DNA of 64,000 nucleotides from Microbacterium ureisolvens (GCF_015278315.1 NZ_JADIJE010000006.1:62001-126000); one strand, 5' to 3'; counted from the first letter of the stretch, positions 35,907-44,793 are shown. Notes: a model not told the origin generated them from the letters alone. Translations and numbers: made by a program.

Positions 35907-35988
35907 GCAGAACTCCTTCGAATCGGACGGGCGGGCCGCCGGATGCGGTCGCGTGGGAGGGCGTGATCAGTGATCGAAGGAGTTCTGC
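35907..35988. repeat. Palindrome B-right, upstream of DUF559 gene B
   Basis: An 82-base palindrome with 15-base perfect arms GCAGAACTCCTTCGA and its complement, identical to the outer arms of B-left. The interior differs except for a short CCCACGCGA that appears in opposite orientation. No other copy of this arm sequence was found in the window. Confidence 0.9.
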
Positions 35989-36027
35989 AGCGGATGCCGG
36001 GACCCGGGGCCGCGCCGCGCCGGGCGG

Positions 36028-36984
36028 TCAGCGGCGGGCGACGCCGGGGTGCGTCTGGAGATAGGACTCGAAGGCCTCGGATGAGGTCTTGGCCGGGGTG
36101 TAGCCGAAGTCGCGCTTCAGGGCTTCGTTGGCGAGGACGGGGCGGTAGCGGAGGAAGCCGACCTGCTCGGGGCCGTGGACGGTGAGGCGCAGCATCCGCC
36201 CGACGCGCAGGCCGAATCCCAGCACGCCGGCCGGCACCGTCACGACGGGTTTGCCGAGGCGGCGGGCGATCTCGGGCACGGTCACGCGGCCGTCACCGGC
36301 GACGTTGTAGATGCCGGGCGGGCCGTCGGTGGCGGCGCGCGCCATCGCACCGGCGACGTCGTCGACCCAGACGAAGACGAACGGCGACGCCGAGCCGCGC
36401 ACGCGCAGCAGCGCGGGGCCGTCCCACAGCGCGGTGATCTGGTTCTGCACGGTGGGGCCGAGGATCGTGCCGATGCGGAACACGACCTGCTGGAGCTCGG
36501 GGTGCGACTCGCGGTATCCGGCAAGCAGCTCCTCGACCAGCCGCTTGTGCCTGGAGTACGCGAACTCGTCGTTGCCGCGCACCGGGTCGCTCTCGCGCAG
36601 CCACTCCGGGTTGTCGGCGTGGTACCCGTAGGCGGCGCCCGACGACGACACCACGATGCGCTTCACGCCTGCCTCGACGCAGGCTTCGAGCACGTGCCGC
36701 GACCCATCGACGTCGACACGGTACTCGAGGCCGTGGTCGCGCCCGGGGTTCACGATGGCAGCCAGGTGCACGACGACGTCGATGCCGTGCCGCCTCAGCA
36801 GAGGCGCCAGTCCGTCGGCACGGGTCACGTCGCAGTCGTCGTAGACGACACCGGGAACGGGATGCTGCGGCCGCCGCACATCGCCGGCCACGACGACATC
36901 GACATCGGGGCGGGCGGCGAGGGCCGCTGCGACGTGCGAGCCGAGGAAGCCGGAGCCGCCCGTGACGAGCACACGGCGGCTCAT
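36028..36984 (-). CDS. NAD-dependent epimerase/dehydratase (extended SDR)
   Basis: A 318-residue SDR protein. VLVTGGSGFLGSHVAAAL is the nucleotide-binding loop; VVHLAAIVNP and SSSGAAYGY with YSRHK (Tyr and Lys of the catalytic triad) follow. The substrate is unknown: sugar nucleotide or steroid-like 3-hydroxy compounds are both compatible. The ATG overlaps the stop of the BASS transporter (ATGA), so it is the third gene of the monooxygenase operon. The open frame extends to 37191, but those residues are out of family. Confidence 0.88.
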   Translation of the reverse strand: MSRRVLVTGGSGFLGSHVAAALAARPDVDVVVAGDVRRPQHPVPGVVYDDCDVTRADGLAPLLRRHGIDVVVHLAAIVNPGRDHGLEYRVDVDGSRHVLEACVEAGVKRIVVSSSGAAYGYHADNPEWLRESDPVRGNDEFAYSRHKRLVEELLAGYRESHPELQQVVFRIGTILGPTVQNQITALWDGPALLRVRGSASPFVFVWVDDVAGAMARAATDGPPGIYNVAGDGRVTVPEIARRLGKPVVTVPAGVLGFGLRVGRMLRLTVHGPEQVGFLRYRPVLANEALKRDFGYTPAKTSSEAFESYLQTHPGVARR

Positions 36985-38018
36985 GCCGCCGGCTCCGCAG
37001 GACCGGAAGAGCCGGATGCCTGCGACCCCGCCCCGGCGGGACCGCCCGCACCGCCGGCGTCTCCAGTGCCGCCGACTCCACGCACCGCGTGGCGGGACGC
37101 GTCGCCCTTCACCGAACCGGTGCGGCGCTTGGTGTGGCGGGCCCACAGGGCGGCGACGATGAGGCCGGCGATGATGTCCCAGATGCCCCACCAGCCGGCG
37201 ACGATCGCCATGCCGCCGAGGCCGCCGAAGAACGCGAAGACGAGCCCCAGTCCGAGGCCGGCGTTGCGGATGCCGACCTCGAACGTCATCGCCTTGCGCT
37301 CACGGGTGCCGAGGCCGCCGACGACCGCGGTGGAGTACCCGATGGCGAGCGCGACGGCGTCGTGGATCGTCACCACCAGCACGATGATCCCGAGGAACGC
37401 CACGAAGTACGACCAGTTGCCGGCCAGCGCGGCCACGATGAACCCGACCAATGCCAGCAGCGAGAACCACTTCACCCACGGCTGCACGCGTGTCGCGAAG
37501 CGCGGGAAGCGATGCCGGATGAACAGGCCGAGCACGAAGGGGAGTCCGATGATCAGGAGGATGTCGCCGAGCATCGCCCACGGGTTCAGCTCGACGGCGA
37601 CCAGCAGCTCGCGGGCGCTCGGGTGCAGCGAGCCCCAGAACGCGACCGACAGCGGCAGCACGAAGATGTAGATGAGGTTGGACACCGCCGTCATCGATAC
37701 CGACAAGGCGACGTTGCCGCCCGAGCGGTGCGTGAGCACCTGCGAGATGTTGCCGGGCGGGCAGCAGGCCACGAGGATCATGCCCAGCGCCATCGACGGC
37801 GTGACCGGCAGGATGAGGGTCAGGCCGAAGGTCACCGCCGGCAGCACCACGAGCTGCGCGAGGATCGCGATGACGAACGGCTTGGGCTTGCGCGCGACGA
37901 CCTTGAAGTCCGCGAGCGTCGTATCCAGGGCGATCCCGAACATGATGAGCCCCAGCACGACGTTGAGGATCACGAGCGTGCCCGGGTTGAAATTCAGGAG
38001 CACGTCATCCGGGTTCAT
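36981..38018 (-). CDS. Bile acid:sodium symporter (BASS) family transporter
   Basis: A 345-residue membrane protein with nine or ten hydrophobic segments. MALGMILVACCPPGNISQVLTHRSGGNVALS, cited here in part as ACCPPGNISQVLTHRSGGN, is the unwound-helix crossing region of the family, and TFEVGIRNAGLGLGLV is the second. A low-complexity Gly/Ala/Ser tail of about 45 residues (GGTGDAGGAGGPAGAG) ends the protein. It probably imports an organic anion with sodium. It overlaps the monooxygenase upstream by four bases. Confidence 0.9.
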   Translation of the reverse strand: MNPDDVLLNFNPGTLVILNVVLGLIMFGIALDTTLADFKVVARKPKPFVIAILAQLVVLPAVTFGLTLILPVTPSMALGMILVACCPPGNISQVLTHRSGGNVALSVSMTAVSNLIYIFVLPLSVAFWGSLHPSARELLVAVELNPWAMLGDILLIIGLPFVLGLFIRHRFPRFATRVQPWVKWFSLLALVGFIVAALAGNWSYFVAFLGIIVLVVTIHDAVALAIGYSTAVVGGLGTRERKAMTFEVGIRNAGLGLGLVFAFFGGLGGMAIVAGWWGIWDIIAGLIVAALWARHTKRRTGSVKGDASRHAVRGVGGTGDAGGAGGPAGAGSQASGSSGPAEPAA

Positions 38019-39412
38019 GCGTCCACCTTCTGGGCCGCGGTCGGGCGGGGCGCCGTCCGCGACGCACGGCCGGCACGGCCGTCGCGACGCTGCAGGCCGT
38101 GGGCCGCGGCATCCGTCTTCAGAGTCTCGGCGGCGGCCCTCACCGCAGTGCGGTAGGCGTCCTTGTTGACGTAGTACGACATGCGCTCCAGGCCCAGATA
38201 GTTGTAGCCGCCGGTGAGGTCGGGCCAGCGCTCGTCGGCCACGCGCTGCCGGAACGCGGCGGCCCGCTCGGGGTGGCGTTCGATCGCGGCGAGGTAGGCG
38301 GCGATGAGCTCAGCCTGCTCGTAGCGACCCTGCCAGCCGATTCCGGATGCCTCGATCATGCCCATCACGTACAGCCCGTTGAACGACGGGGGGAAGGCGT
38401 TCAGGTACAGGCGCGGCGCCATTCCCGACCACGCGAGCTCGGCACGATCGACGAAGGGATAGTCGAGCTTGTAGCCCGTCGCGAGGAGGACCATGTCGTA
38501 CTCGTCGGACGAGCCGTCGCGGAAGTGCACCGTGCCGCCGTCGAAGCGGTCGATGTCCGGCATGATCCGCAGGTCGCCCTGGCCCAGGTGATTGAGGATG
38601 AGGTGGTTGACGATCGGGTGCGACTCGTAGATCCGGTAGTCGGGCTTCGGAAAGCCGAACCGCACCGGATCGCCGGTGAACGCGCGCAGCACGCGCGCGT
38701 CGACGAACTGCTTCAGGCGTGCGGGAAGCGGCCGCCCCTGGTTGAGCGTGTCGGACGGGCGGCCGAAGAGGTAGCGGGGAACGAAGTAGTAGCCGCGGCG
38801 CACGCTCATGTCGACGGATGCCGCGTGGTGGACCGCGTCGACCGCGATGTCGCAGCCCGAGTTGCCCGCGCCGATGATGAGCACGCGCTTGCCGGCGAGC
38901 TGCGCCGCGCTCTTGTAGGCGCTCGTGTGGAGCAGCTCGCCGGTGAACTCGCCGCGGAATGCCGGCACGTTCGGCTCCGCAAGCGTGCCGTTGGCGAGGA
39001 TCACGCCGTCGTACCGGCGCTCGATCACCTCGGTGCCGGCCGAGACCTCGGCGCGCAGCATCCATCCCCCGTCGTCGGTCCGCGCGAGCGCGGTGACCTT
39101 CGTGTCGAACCGGAAGTGCTCGGTGAGCCCGAAGTGGCCGGCGAAGTCGCGGAAGTACGAGATGAGCTCGCGGTGGCTGGGGTAGTCCGCCGTCGTCCGC
39201 ATCGGGAACTCGGCGAACTCGGTGGTGGTGCGCGACGAGATGAGGTGCGCAGACTCGTACATGGTCGAGCGCGGGTTCTCGATGTCCCAGAGTCCTCCGA
39301 CGCCCCGCGACGCCTCGTAGCCGTCGAAGTCGACGCCCGCCTTCTGCAGCGCCCGCGCGGCCGCCAGCCCTGACGGACCGGCGCCGATGATGGCATAGCG
39401 GTGGTCGCTCAT
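38015..39412 (-). CDS. FMO-type flavin monooxygenase
   Basis: A 465-residue FAD/NADPH monooxygenase. GAGPSGLAAARALQKAG binds FAD, FTGELLHTSAYK fits the FMO fingerprint FxGxxxHxxxY/F, GAGNSGCDIAVDAV binds NADPH, and LLATGYKLDYPF is the late FMO motif. It likely oxygenates a small carbonyl, sulfur or nitrogen compound; the exact reaction is unknown. The C-terminal 30 residues are Ala/Arg-rich and non-conserved. First gene of an operon with the BASS transporter and epimerase, which suggests uptake and oxidation of one compound (inference). Confidence 0.92.
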   Translation of the reverse strand: MSDHRYAIIGAGPSGLAAARALQKAGVDFDGYEASRGVGGLWDIENPRSTMYESAHLISSRTTTEFAEFPMRTTADYPSHRELISYFRDFAGHFGLTEHFRFDTKVTALARTDDGGWMLRAEVSAGTEVIERRYDGVILANGTLAEPNVPAFRGEFTGELLHTSAYKSAAQLAGKRVLIIGAGNSGCDIAVDAVHHAASVDMSVRRGYYFVPRYLFGRPSDTLNQGRPLPARLKQFVDARVLRAFTGDPVRFGFPKPDYRIYESHPIVNHLILNHLGQGDLRIMPDIDRFDGGTVHFRDGSSDEYDMVLLATGYKLDYPFVDRAELAWSGMAPRLYLNAFPPSFNGLYVMGMIEASGIGWQGRYEQAELIAAYLAAIERHPERAAAFRQRVADERWPDLTGGYNYLGLERMSYYVNKDAYRTAVRAAAETLKTDAAAHGLQRRDGRAGRASRTAPRPTAAQKVDA

Positions 39413-39465
39413 TGATCCTCACGTTCGTTCGCCCGGCACGCCGTCGTGCCGATTCCGCCGACAGA

Positions 39466-39471
39466 ACACTA
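39466..39471 (-). promoter_or_regulatory. Possible -10 box of the monooxygenase operon
   Basis: Minus-strand TAGTGT, leaving a leader of about 47 bases that contains a CGGCACG/CGTGCCG hairpin. The weak -35 makes this tentative. Confidence 0.35.
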
Positions 39472-39540
39472 AGCGTTACTCGGCATTAACCGAAATCGCC
39501 GCCGGATACCGGTCGGCGTCGAGCATCCGTGGCGATCCGC

Positions 39541-40263
39541 CTACGAGAAGAGTGCCAGGATGCCGCGCACGAGCACCACCGTCGCGCCGGCCCACGCCAG
39601 CACCAGCATGGCGCCTCTGGCGATCCGCGGCGAGACGTTGCGGGAGAGGATGGTGCCGATCGCGATGCCGGCGATCGTCGCGACCGCCAGGGTGCCGACG
39701 TCCTCGATCGGCGACACGGGGAATCCCCGAAGCGCCACCGACACCACGCCGAAGACCAGGAAGATCAGCTGCGCGCTGGCGGCGAACCTGCGCTGGGGCC
39801 ACCGGTCGCCGACCGCGTAGGCGGCCAGTGGAGGGCCGGACAGGCCGCTCGCGACGTGCATGAAGCCGGCCGTCGATCCCGCGACGACGGCGCCGGTTCG
39901 TCCGGTGAGCGCCGCCGACAGGGTCGGGATGCGCCCGGCGATGAGCGCGAAATAGGCCATCGCCGCGATGAGGAGCAGCAGGGCCGCGTCCGGCAGAAGC
40001 CGCACCAGCAGCGCACCGAACGGCGCCGCGAGCAGACCCGGCCAGATGAGCCACCACGAGCGGGCCCAGTCGATCTGGCGCCACACGAGCGGGATGGCGG
40101 TGAGTGAGGCGACGAGCGCGAGCAGCACCCCGAGGGTCACGCCCTCGACGGGTCCGTACAGCAGGACGATGGGGCCGACGAGCACCAGTACGAAGCCGAG
40201 GCCGGTGATGCGCTGGATCACCGCGGCGATGAAGGCCGCGATCGCCGCGAGGATGACGGTCAC
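39541..40263 (-). CDS. TauE/SafE-family membrane protein
   Basis: A 240-residue protein with seven or eight hydrophobic segments, starting AAFIAAVIQRITGLGFVLVLVGPIVLLYG. This Q-R-x-T-G-x-G-x-x motif and the mid-protein TAGFMHVASGLSGPPLAAYAVG are characteristic of the TauE/SafE anion exporters (sulfite, sulfoacetate and similar). The substrate is not predictable. It begins with GTG at 40263, preceded by a TAGACT box (leaderless). Confidence 0.88.
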   Translation of the reverse strand: MTVILAAIAAFIAAVIQRITGLGFVLVLVGPIVLLYGPVEGVTLGVLLALVASLTAIPLVWRQIDWARSWWLIWPGLLAAPFGALLVRLLPDAALLLLIAAMAYFALIAGRIPTLSAALTGRTGAVVAGSTAGFMHVASGLSGPPLAAYAVGDRWPQRRFAASAQLIFLVFGVVSVALRGFPVSPIEDVGTLAVATIAGIAIGTILSRNVSPRIARGAMLVLAWAGATVVLVRGILALFS

Positions 40264-40271
40264 GGGGTTCC

Positions 40272-40277
40272 AGTCTA
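40272..40277 (-). promoter_or_regulatory. -10 box of a probable leaderless transcript
   Basis: Minus-strand TAGACT, 8 bases, GTG at 40263. Confidence 0.5.
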
Positions 40278-40379
40278 GGCGGCGGGATCGCGGCGTCCGT
40301 CTCGGATCGCGGCGTTGGGCGCCGGGTCAGGCGATGCGGCGGGCCGCGGCGTCCGTCATACGGTCTGCGGCGGGTGCGG

Positions 40380-40411
40380 GCGTTTCGTCCCGCTTCGCTC
40401 GCTCAACGACC
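40380..40411. repeat. Candidate dispersed repeat
   Basis: A GTTTCGTCCCGCTTCGCTC-type sequence followed by GCTCAACGACCGG. I recall similar strings as multicopy repeats in related genomes, but only one copy is seen here, so this is tentative. It lies in the 312-base gap 40264-40575, which has no gene but holds this, palindrome D and a GGCTGG/CCAGCC hairpin (40534-40548). Confidence 0.35.
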
Positions 40412-40433
40412 GGGCCGCGGCATCGGTCACCAC

Positions 40434-40500
40434 ATCAGGTGATGCGGCGAACGTAGGAGGAATCGGGCGCGAACTTCCTGAATTCGCCTCATCACCTGAT
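40434..40500. repeat. Orphan palindrome D
   Basis: A 67-base palindrome: ATCAGGTGATGCGGCGAA (40434-40451) pairs with TTCGCCTCATCACCTGAT (40483-40500) at 17 of 18 positions, with an inner AGGAA/TTCCT. Same architecture as palindromes A and B, but no DUF559 gene is adjacent. Confidence 0.8.
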
Positions 40501-40575
40501 TGCGAGACAGGCTGGCAGGCAGGCGGCCACCCAGGCTGGTGCCCAGCCAGCGAGGGAGGCAGGCGGGAGCTCGAC

Positions 40576-41475
40576 TCAGGAGGCGGGCACCCCGAGCGCG
40601 AACGCCCCCACCAGCTCGGTGAGCTCGGCCAGCATGTCCTCGTCCGAGATCGTCGGGGTGTTGTCGCCGGCCTGCAGCCCGTAGTCGCCGAACGAGGAGT
40701 GGCTCGCGCCTTCGATCTCGTGCATCTCGGCGTCGTCGGGAAGCAGGTGGCGGGCGTCGGCGATCTTCTCGGGGGTCGACAGGCCGTCCTCGCTGCCGGC
40801 GACGCTGATCACCGGCAGGCCGGATCCGGACAGGTCGTTGGAGCAATAGGAGCCGAACAGCGCCAGCCCGTCGGCGTCGGACGCGAGCTGGCATGAGCGC
40901 ACGCCGCCGAGCGAGTGGCCGCCGACGAGCCAGGTGTCGATTCCGGGGGCGAGGCCGGTGAAGCTCGACAGCGGACGCAGGTCGAAGAACGCGAGATTCA
41001 GCCAGGGCTTGGTGATCACGACCGTGACGCCGTCCTCCTCGACGAGCCCGGACATCTTGTAGGCGTACGCCCACGGGTCGACCTTCGCGCCGGGCACGAA
41101 GACCAGCCCGACGTCGGCCTGGTCGCCGGTGGGGGAGAGCACGATGCCCGCATCCGTGTCGGTGATCTCGATGGCGGCGTTCGAGGTGACCTTGGCCAGC
41201 GGCTCGGGCTCGGCGGCCATCACGCCGACCTGGCTCCAGATGAGGATGCCCACGATGCCGATCAGGATCAGCGCGCCGATCGAGCCGAGGATCCACCACA
41301 GGACGCGCAGCCCCGTGCTGCGGCGCTTCGGGGTGGCCGGATCCGCAGGCGCGGCGTCGCTGCCGGCGTCCGACGCGGCGGGGCTGGAGGTGGAGGGCTG
41401 AGCGGGAGCGGCGTCGCTGCCGGGATCCGAGGCGGGGCTGGAGGTCTGCTCGGGGACGGCGTCAGGCGAGGTCAC
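40576..41475 (-). CDS. Membrane-anchored alpha/beta hydrolase-fold protein
   Basis: A 299-residue protein with a Ser/Pro/Ala/Asp-rich N-terminus (about 1-50, possibly disordered), one membrane helix (LRVLWWILGSIGALILIGIV) and an extracellular alpha/beta hydrolase domain. LVGGHSLGGVRS is the nucleophile elbow (GxSxG), AGSEDGL holds the likely catalytic Asp and GASHSSFGDYG the His. The family resembles the DLH/chlorophyllase-like hydrolases common in actinobacteria. The substrate is unknown. The GTG start at 41475 is preceded by TACGCT at 6 bases. Confidence 0.85.
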   Translation of the reverse strand: MTSPDAVPEQTSSPASDPGSDAAPAQPSTSSPAASDAGSDAAPADPATPKRRSTGLRVLWWILGSIGALILIGIVGILIWSQVGVMAAEPEPLAKVTSNAAIEITDTDAGIVLSPTGDQADVGLVFVPGAKVDPWAYAYKMSGLVEEDGVTVVITKPWLNLAFFDLRPLSSFTGLAPGIDTWLVGGHSLGGVRSCQLASDADGLALFGSYCSNDLSGSGLPVISVAGSEDGLSTPEKIADARHLLPDDAEMHEIEGASHSSFGDYGLQAGDNTPTISDEDMLAELTELVGAFALGVPAS

Positions 41476-41481
41476 CTCACG

Positions 41482-41487
41482 AGCGTA
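41482..41487 (-). promoter_or_regulatory. -10 box of a probable leaderless transcript
   Basis: Minus-strand TACGCT, 6 bases, GTG at 41475. Confidence 0.6.
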
Positions 41488-41500
41488 ACCGCGTGCCCGA

Positions 41501-42664
41501 TCAGTCTCCTGGGAGGCCCAGGTCCGCCTGGCGCGCGGCCACGACCGCCTGGACCTTCGGGAAGAGCGGATGCCCCGGCTCCAGGCCCGTGACCGACGCC
41601 GTGAACGAGGCGGCATCCTGCTCGCGCAGCCACCGCTGCAGGTCCACGGACTGGGCGTCCTCGCTGTCGTCGAACTCCAGTGCGGCGCCCATCGCCGCCA
41701 CCAGCGCGTCGACGCCGAGGCCCCGCTCCGCGGCCTCCGCGGCCGGACCCACGAACCGCTCGTGCCGCGAGAGCTTGCGCAGCGGCTGGCGGCCCACGCG
41801 CCACACGGTGTCGGGAAGCGCGGCGTTGCGGAATCGGCCGAGGATCGTCGCCCGGTACGCGGCGAGCGACTCCGCGTCGAGGCCGTGCTTGGCCTCCAGC
41901 AGAGCCGACGTCTCCTCGAGCGCCGCCTCCACGCGAGCGGCCACGCCCGCATCAGCCAGGGCGTCGGCGATGGCCTCGATGCCCGCCTGCGCGCCGAAGT
42001 ACGCCGCCGTGGCGTGTCCGGTGTTGACGGTGAAGAGCTTGCGCTCGATGTAGGGATCGAGGTCGTCCACGAAGTGGGCGCCCGGGATGTTGGGCGGATC
42101 GTCGCCGAACGGCGGCCGTTCGATCGCCCACTCGAAGAAGGGCTCGACGGTCACGTCCACCCCTGCGCCTTCGGGCTGGGCGGGCACGATGCGGTCCACG
42201 GCGGTGTTGGCGAACACCGCCCGCGACGCCAGCGCATCCCACGCCTCGCCGGCGAGGGCCTTGATCTCGTCGCGCAGCAGGTCGGTGGCGTTGATGGCGT
42301 TCTCGCACGCCATGATCTGCAGCGGCGGGCTCGACGGGTCTCGCAGGGCGAGCCCGGCCACGATGTGCGGCGCGACGAACTTCAGGATCGTCGGCCCCAC
42401 GGCCGTCGTGACGACGTTCGCGCCGGCGATCTCGTCGATCACCTGGTCGGGATGCTCCGCGCTGTTGATGGCTTTGAAGCCGCTCACCACCGTGTCGTGC
42501 CCGCCCTCGCCCACCTCGTGCACCGTGTAGCGGTCGACGCGGTTGATCGCGTCGACAAGCGGGGCCGCGACATCCGAGAACACCAGCTGGTAGCCGCCCT
42601 GGTGCAGGAGCAGGCCGACGAACCCGCGCCCGATGTTGCCGGCGCCGAAGTGGACGGCCTTCAT
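41501..42664 (-). CDS. mtlD: Mannitol-1-phosphate 5-dehydrogenase
   Basis: A 387-residue NAD enzyme that oxidises mannitol 1-phosphate, made by the PTS, to fructose 6-phosphate. MKAVHFGAGNIGRGFVGLLL is the Rossmann start; FVDDLDPYIERKLFTVNTGHA has the active-site Lys and following NTGH of the long-chain polyol dehydrogenases, and CENAINATDLL is conserved. The ATG overlaps the mtlF stop (TGATG). Last gene of the mannitol operon. Confidence 0.96.
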   Translation of the reverse strand: MKAVHFGAGNIGRGFVGLLLHQGGYQLVFSDVAAPLVDAINRVDRYTVHEVGEGGHDTVVSGFKAINSAEHPDQVIDEIAGANVVTTAVGPTILKFVAPHIVAGLALRDPSSPPLQIMACENAINATDLLRDEIKALAGEAWDALASRAVFANTAVDRIVPAQPEGAGVDVTVEPFFEWAIERPPFGDDPPNIPGAHFVDDLDPYIERKLFTVNTGHATAAYFGAQAGIEAIADALADAGVAARVEAALEETSALLEAKHGLDAESLAAYRATILGRFRNAALPDTVWRVGRQPLRKLSRHERFVGPAAEAAERGLGVDALVAAMGAALEFDDSEDAQSVDLQRWLREQDAASFTASVTGLEPGHPLFPKVQAVVAARQADLGLPGD

Positions 42665-43101
42665 CACACGCCCGCCGCCGACACCAGGCTGAAGAGCTCC
42701 TCCGGTGTCTGCGCCTGCTTGAGGCGGGCGACCTCGTCTTCATCCGAGAACAGGATCGCGATCTGCGACAGGATCTCGAGGTGCTCGTCGCCCTTGCCGG
42801 CGATGCCGACGACGAAGGTCACCGGGTTGCCGTCCCAGTCGACGCCGCCGTCGTAGCGCACGACCGACAGCGCGGAGTCGAGGATCTCGTTCTTCGTCTC
42901 GTTCGTGCCGTGCGGGATCGCCAGCTCGTTGCCCATGTACGTCGACACCGTCTGCTCCCGCTGCAGCATCGCGTCGTAGTACCTGCCGGTGACGGCGCCC
43001 GCGGACTGCAGGATGTCTGCCGCCTCCCTCATCGCGTCGTCGCGCGTGGCGCTCCCGGAGTGGATCCGGACCTGCCCGATGCTCAGTACCTCGCGTGCCA
43101 T
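42664..43101 (-). CDS. mtlF: PTS mannitol EIIA protein
   Basis: A 145-residue soluble phosphocarrier that passes phosphate from HPr to the EIIB domain of MtlA. STYMGNELAIPHGTNETKNEI contains the active-site His in IPHG. I took the ATG at 43101 with AAAGG upstream; the open frame goes on to 43206 without family support. It sits between mtlA and mtlD in the same operon. Confidence 0.94.
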   Translation of the reverse strand: MAREVLSIGQVRIHSGSATRDDAMREAADILQSAGAVTGRYYDAMLQREQTVSTYMGNELAIPHGTNETKNEILDSALSVVRYDGGVDWDGNPVTFVVGIAGKGDEHLEILSQIAILFSDEDEVARLKQAQTPEELFSLVSAAGV

Positions 43102-43188
43102 GTCATGCCTTTCTCGTGGATCGTCGGTTGTGGGGAGCGGATGCCGCAGCCCGCGGTGCTCGCGGCACAACGGCGCGGGCGCCGACGC

Positions 43189-43222
43189 CGATGGGGCCGG
43201 GTACATCCGCCCGGCCCCATCG
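43189..43222 (-). terminator. Hairpin between mtlA and mtlF
   Basis: CGATGGGGCCGGG (43189-43201) and its complement (43210-43222), 9 bases past the mtlA stop. It may reduce readthrough into mtlF and mtlD. Confidence 0.75.
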
Positions 43223-43230
43223 GCGGGGCG

Positions 43231-44793
43231 TCATGCCTTCTCGTCGTGCTGTGCCCGGACGAGGTCGACGACCTCGTCGTAGCGCGGCGAGTTCATGAAG
43301 TTGTCGACGGACACGTGCACCGCATCGGGCGTGCGCTGACGGGCGCGTTCGGTCAGCTGGTTCTGCGTGATCACCAGGTCGGCGGAGGGGTCGAGGGCGG
43401 CGATCGCCTTGTTGACGACCGTGACGTCCTCGATGCCCGCCTTCTTGATCTTGTTGCGCAGCACGCTGGCGCCCATCGCCGACGAACCCATGCCCGCGTC
43501 GCACGCGAACACGATGTTCTTGATCTCGCGCTCGGTCATGGTCGACGGCTCGATGCCGCCGTCGGCCCCGGTCGCCGCGCCGCCGCGCAGGCCCGAGAGG
43601 TGCGACGACGACCGGCCCTTGGCGGCCTCGGTCTGGGTGATGGCCGCGCCGAACGCGTCGTCGGTCGCTGCGAGCGCCTCGAGGTCGCGTCTGCGCGATG
43701 CCCGGAGGATCAGCCACGCGATGAGGAACGTCACCGTGGCAGACAGGATCACCGACAGGATGACGGCCAGGTACGCGCCCTGCGCGGTCTGCGCCAGCAC
43801 CGCGATGATGCTGCCTGGTGCCGCGGGCGCGCGCAGCGCGCCGCCGAGCAGCATGTTCGTCGTGACGCCGGTCATGCCGCCCGCGATGAGCGCGAGGATC
43901 AGGATCGGCTTCATCAGCGCGTACGGGAAGTACACCTCGTGGATGCCGCCGAAGAACTGGATCACGGCCGCACCGGGCGCGGACGCGCGCGCCGCGCCGA
44001 TCCCGAAGAAGGTGAACGCGAGCAGCAGGCCGACGCCGGGGCCGGGGTTGGCTTCGAGGAGGAACAGGATCGATGAGCCGTCGTCTGCGGCCTGCGCGAT
44101 GCCGAGCGGCGTCAGCACGCCGTGGTTGATGGCGTTGTTGAGGAAGAACACCTTCGCCGGCTCGATGAGGATGCTCGTGAGCGGCAGCAGGTTGAACTCG
44201 ACCAGCCATTCCACCGCGCGGCCGAGCGCGCCCATGATGCCGTTGACGAGCCAGGCGATCGGGTAGAACCCGACCACGGCCATGACGAAGCCCCAGATGC
44301 CGGCCGAGAACATGTTGACGAGCATCTCGAAGCCCGCCCGGATCTTGCCGTCCCACAGGCTGTCCAGCCACTTCATGGTGTACGCCGACAGCGGGGCCAG
44401 GATCATCGCGCCGATGAACATGTGCACCTGGCCGAGCTGGGCCTCGCCTTCGGCCAGCGTCTCGTTGAACTGCGCCACGAGCAGGTCCGACCCGGCGATG
44501 GCACCCATCGTCGCGATCGACGCCACGACGCCGCCGCGGACGCCGTACACGATGTTGCCGCCCGTGTAGGCGATGAGGATCGGCAGCAGGTAGTGGATGA
44601 ACGGGCCTACGATCGTGGCGAGGTCGGCGTTGGGGGTCCAGCCGACGTCGATGAAGAAGGCGGTGAAGATGCCCCACGCGATGAGCGCGGGGATGTTCGG
44701 CATGATCATGCCGGACAGGTACGTGCCGAAGCGCTGGACTCCGACCCGTACTCGCGACCCGCCGCTGGTGGCGGGAACTGACGCCGTTGTCAT
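43231..44793 (-). CDS. mtlA: PTS mannitol transporter subunit EIICB
   Basis: A 520-residue mannitol permease. The EIIC domain (about 15-345) spans the membrane, with GGNIVYGVRGGVVASIATMGAI and FFGGIHEVYFPYALMKPILI typical of mannitol transporters. After a linker, the cytoplasmic EIIB domain carries FACDAGMGSSAMGASVLR with the phosphorylated Cys. EIIA is separate (mtlF). AAGGAG lies 8 bases before the ATG. Confidence 0.96.
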   Translation of the reverse strand: MTTASVPATSGGSRVRVGVQRFGTYLSGMIMPNIPALIAWGIFTAFFIDVGWTPNADLATIVGPFIHYLLPILIAYTGGNIVYGVRGGVVASIATMGAIAGSDLLVAQFNETLAEGEAQLGQVHMFIGAMILAPLSAYTMKWLDSLWDGKIRAGFEMLVNMFSAGIWGFVMAVVGFYPIAWLVNGIMGALGRAVEWLVEFNLLPLTSILIEPAKVFFLNNAINHGVLTPLGIAQAADDGSSILFLLEANPGPGVGLLLAFTFFGIGAARASAPGAAVIQFFGGIHEVYFPYALMKPILILALIAGGMTGVTTNMLLGGALRAPAAPGSIIAVLAQTAQGAYLAVILSVILSATVTFLIAWLILRASRRRDLEALAATDDAFGAAITQTEAAKGRSSSHLSGLRGGAATGADGGIEPSTMTEREIKNIVFACDAGMGSSAMGASVLRNKIKKAGIEDVTVVNKAIAALDPSADLVITQNQLTERARQRTPDAVHVSVDNFMNSPRYDEVVDLVRAQHDEKA

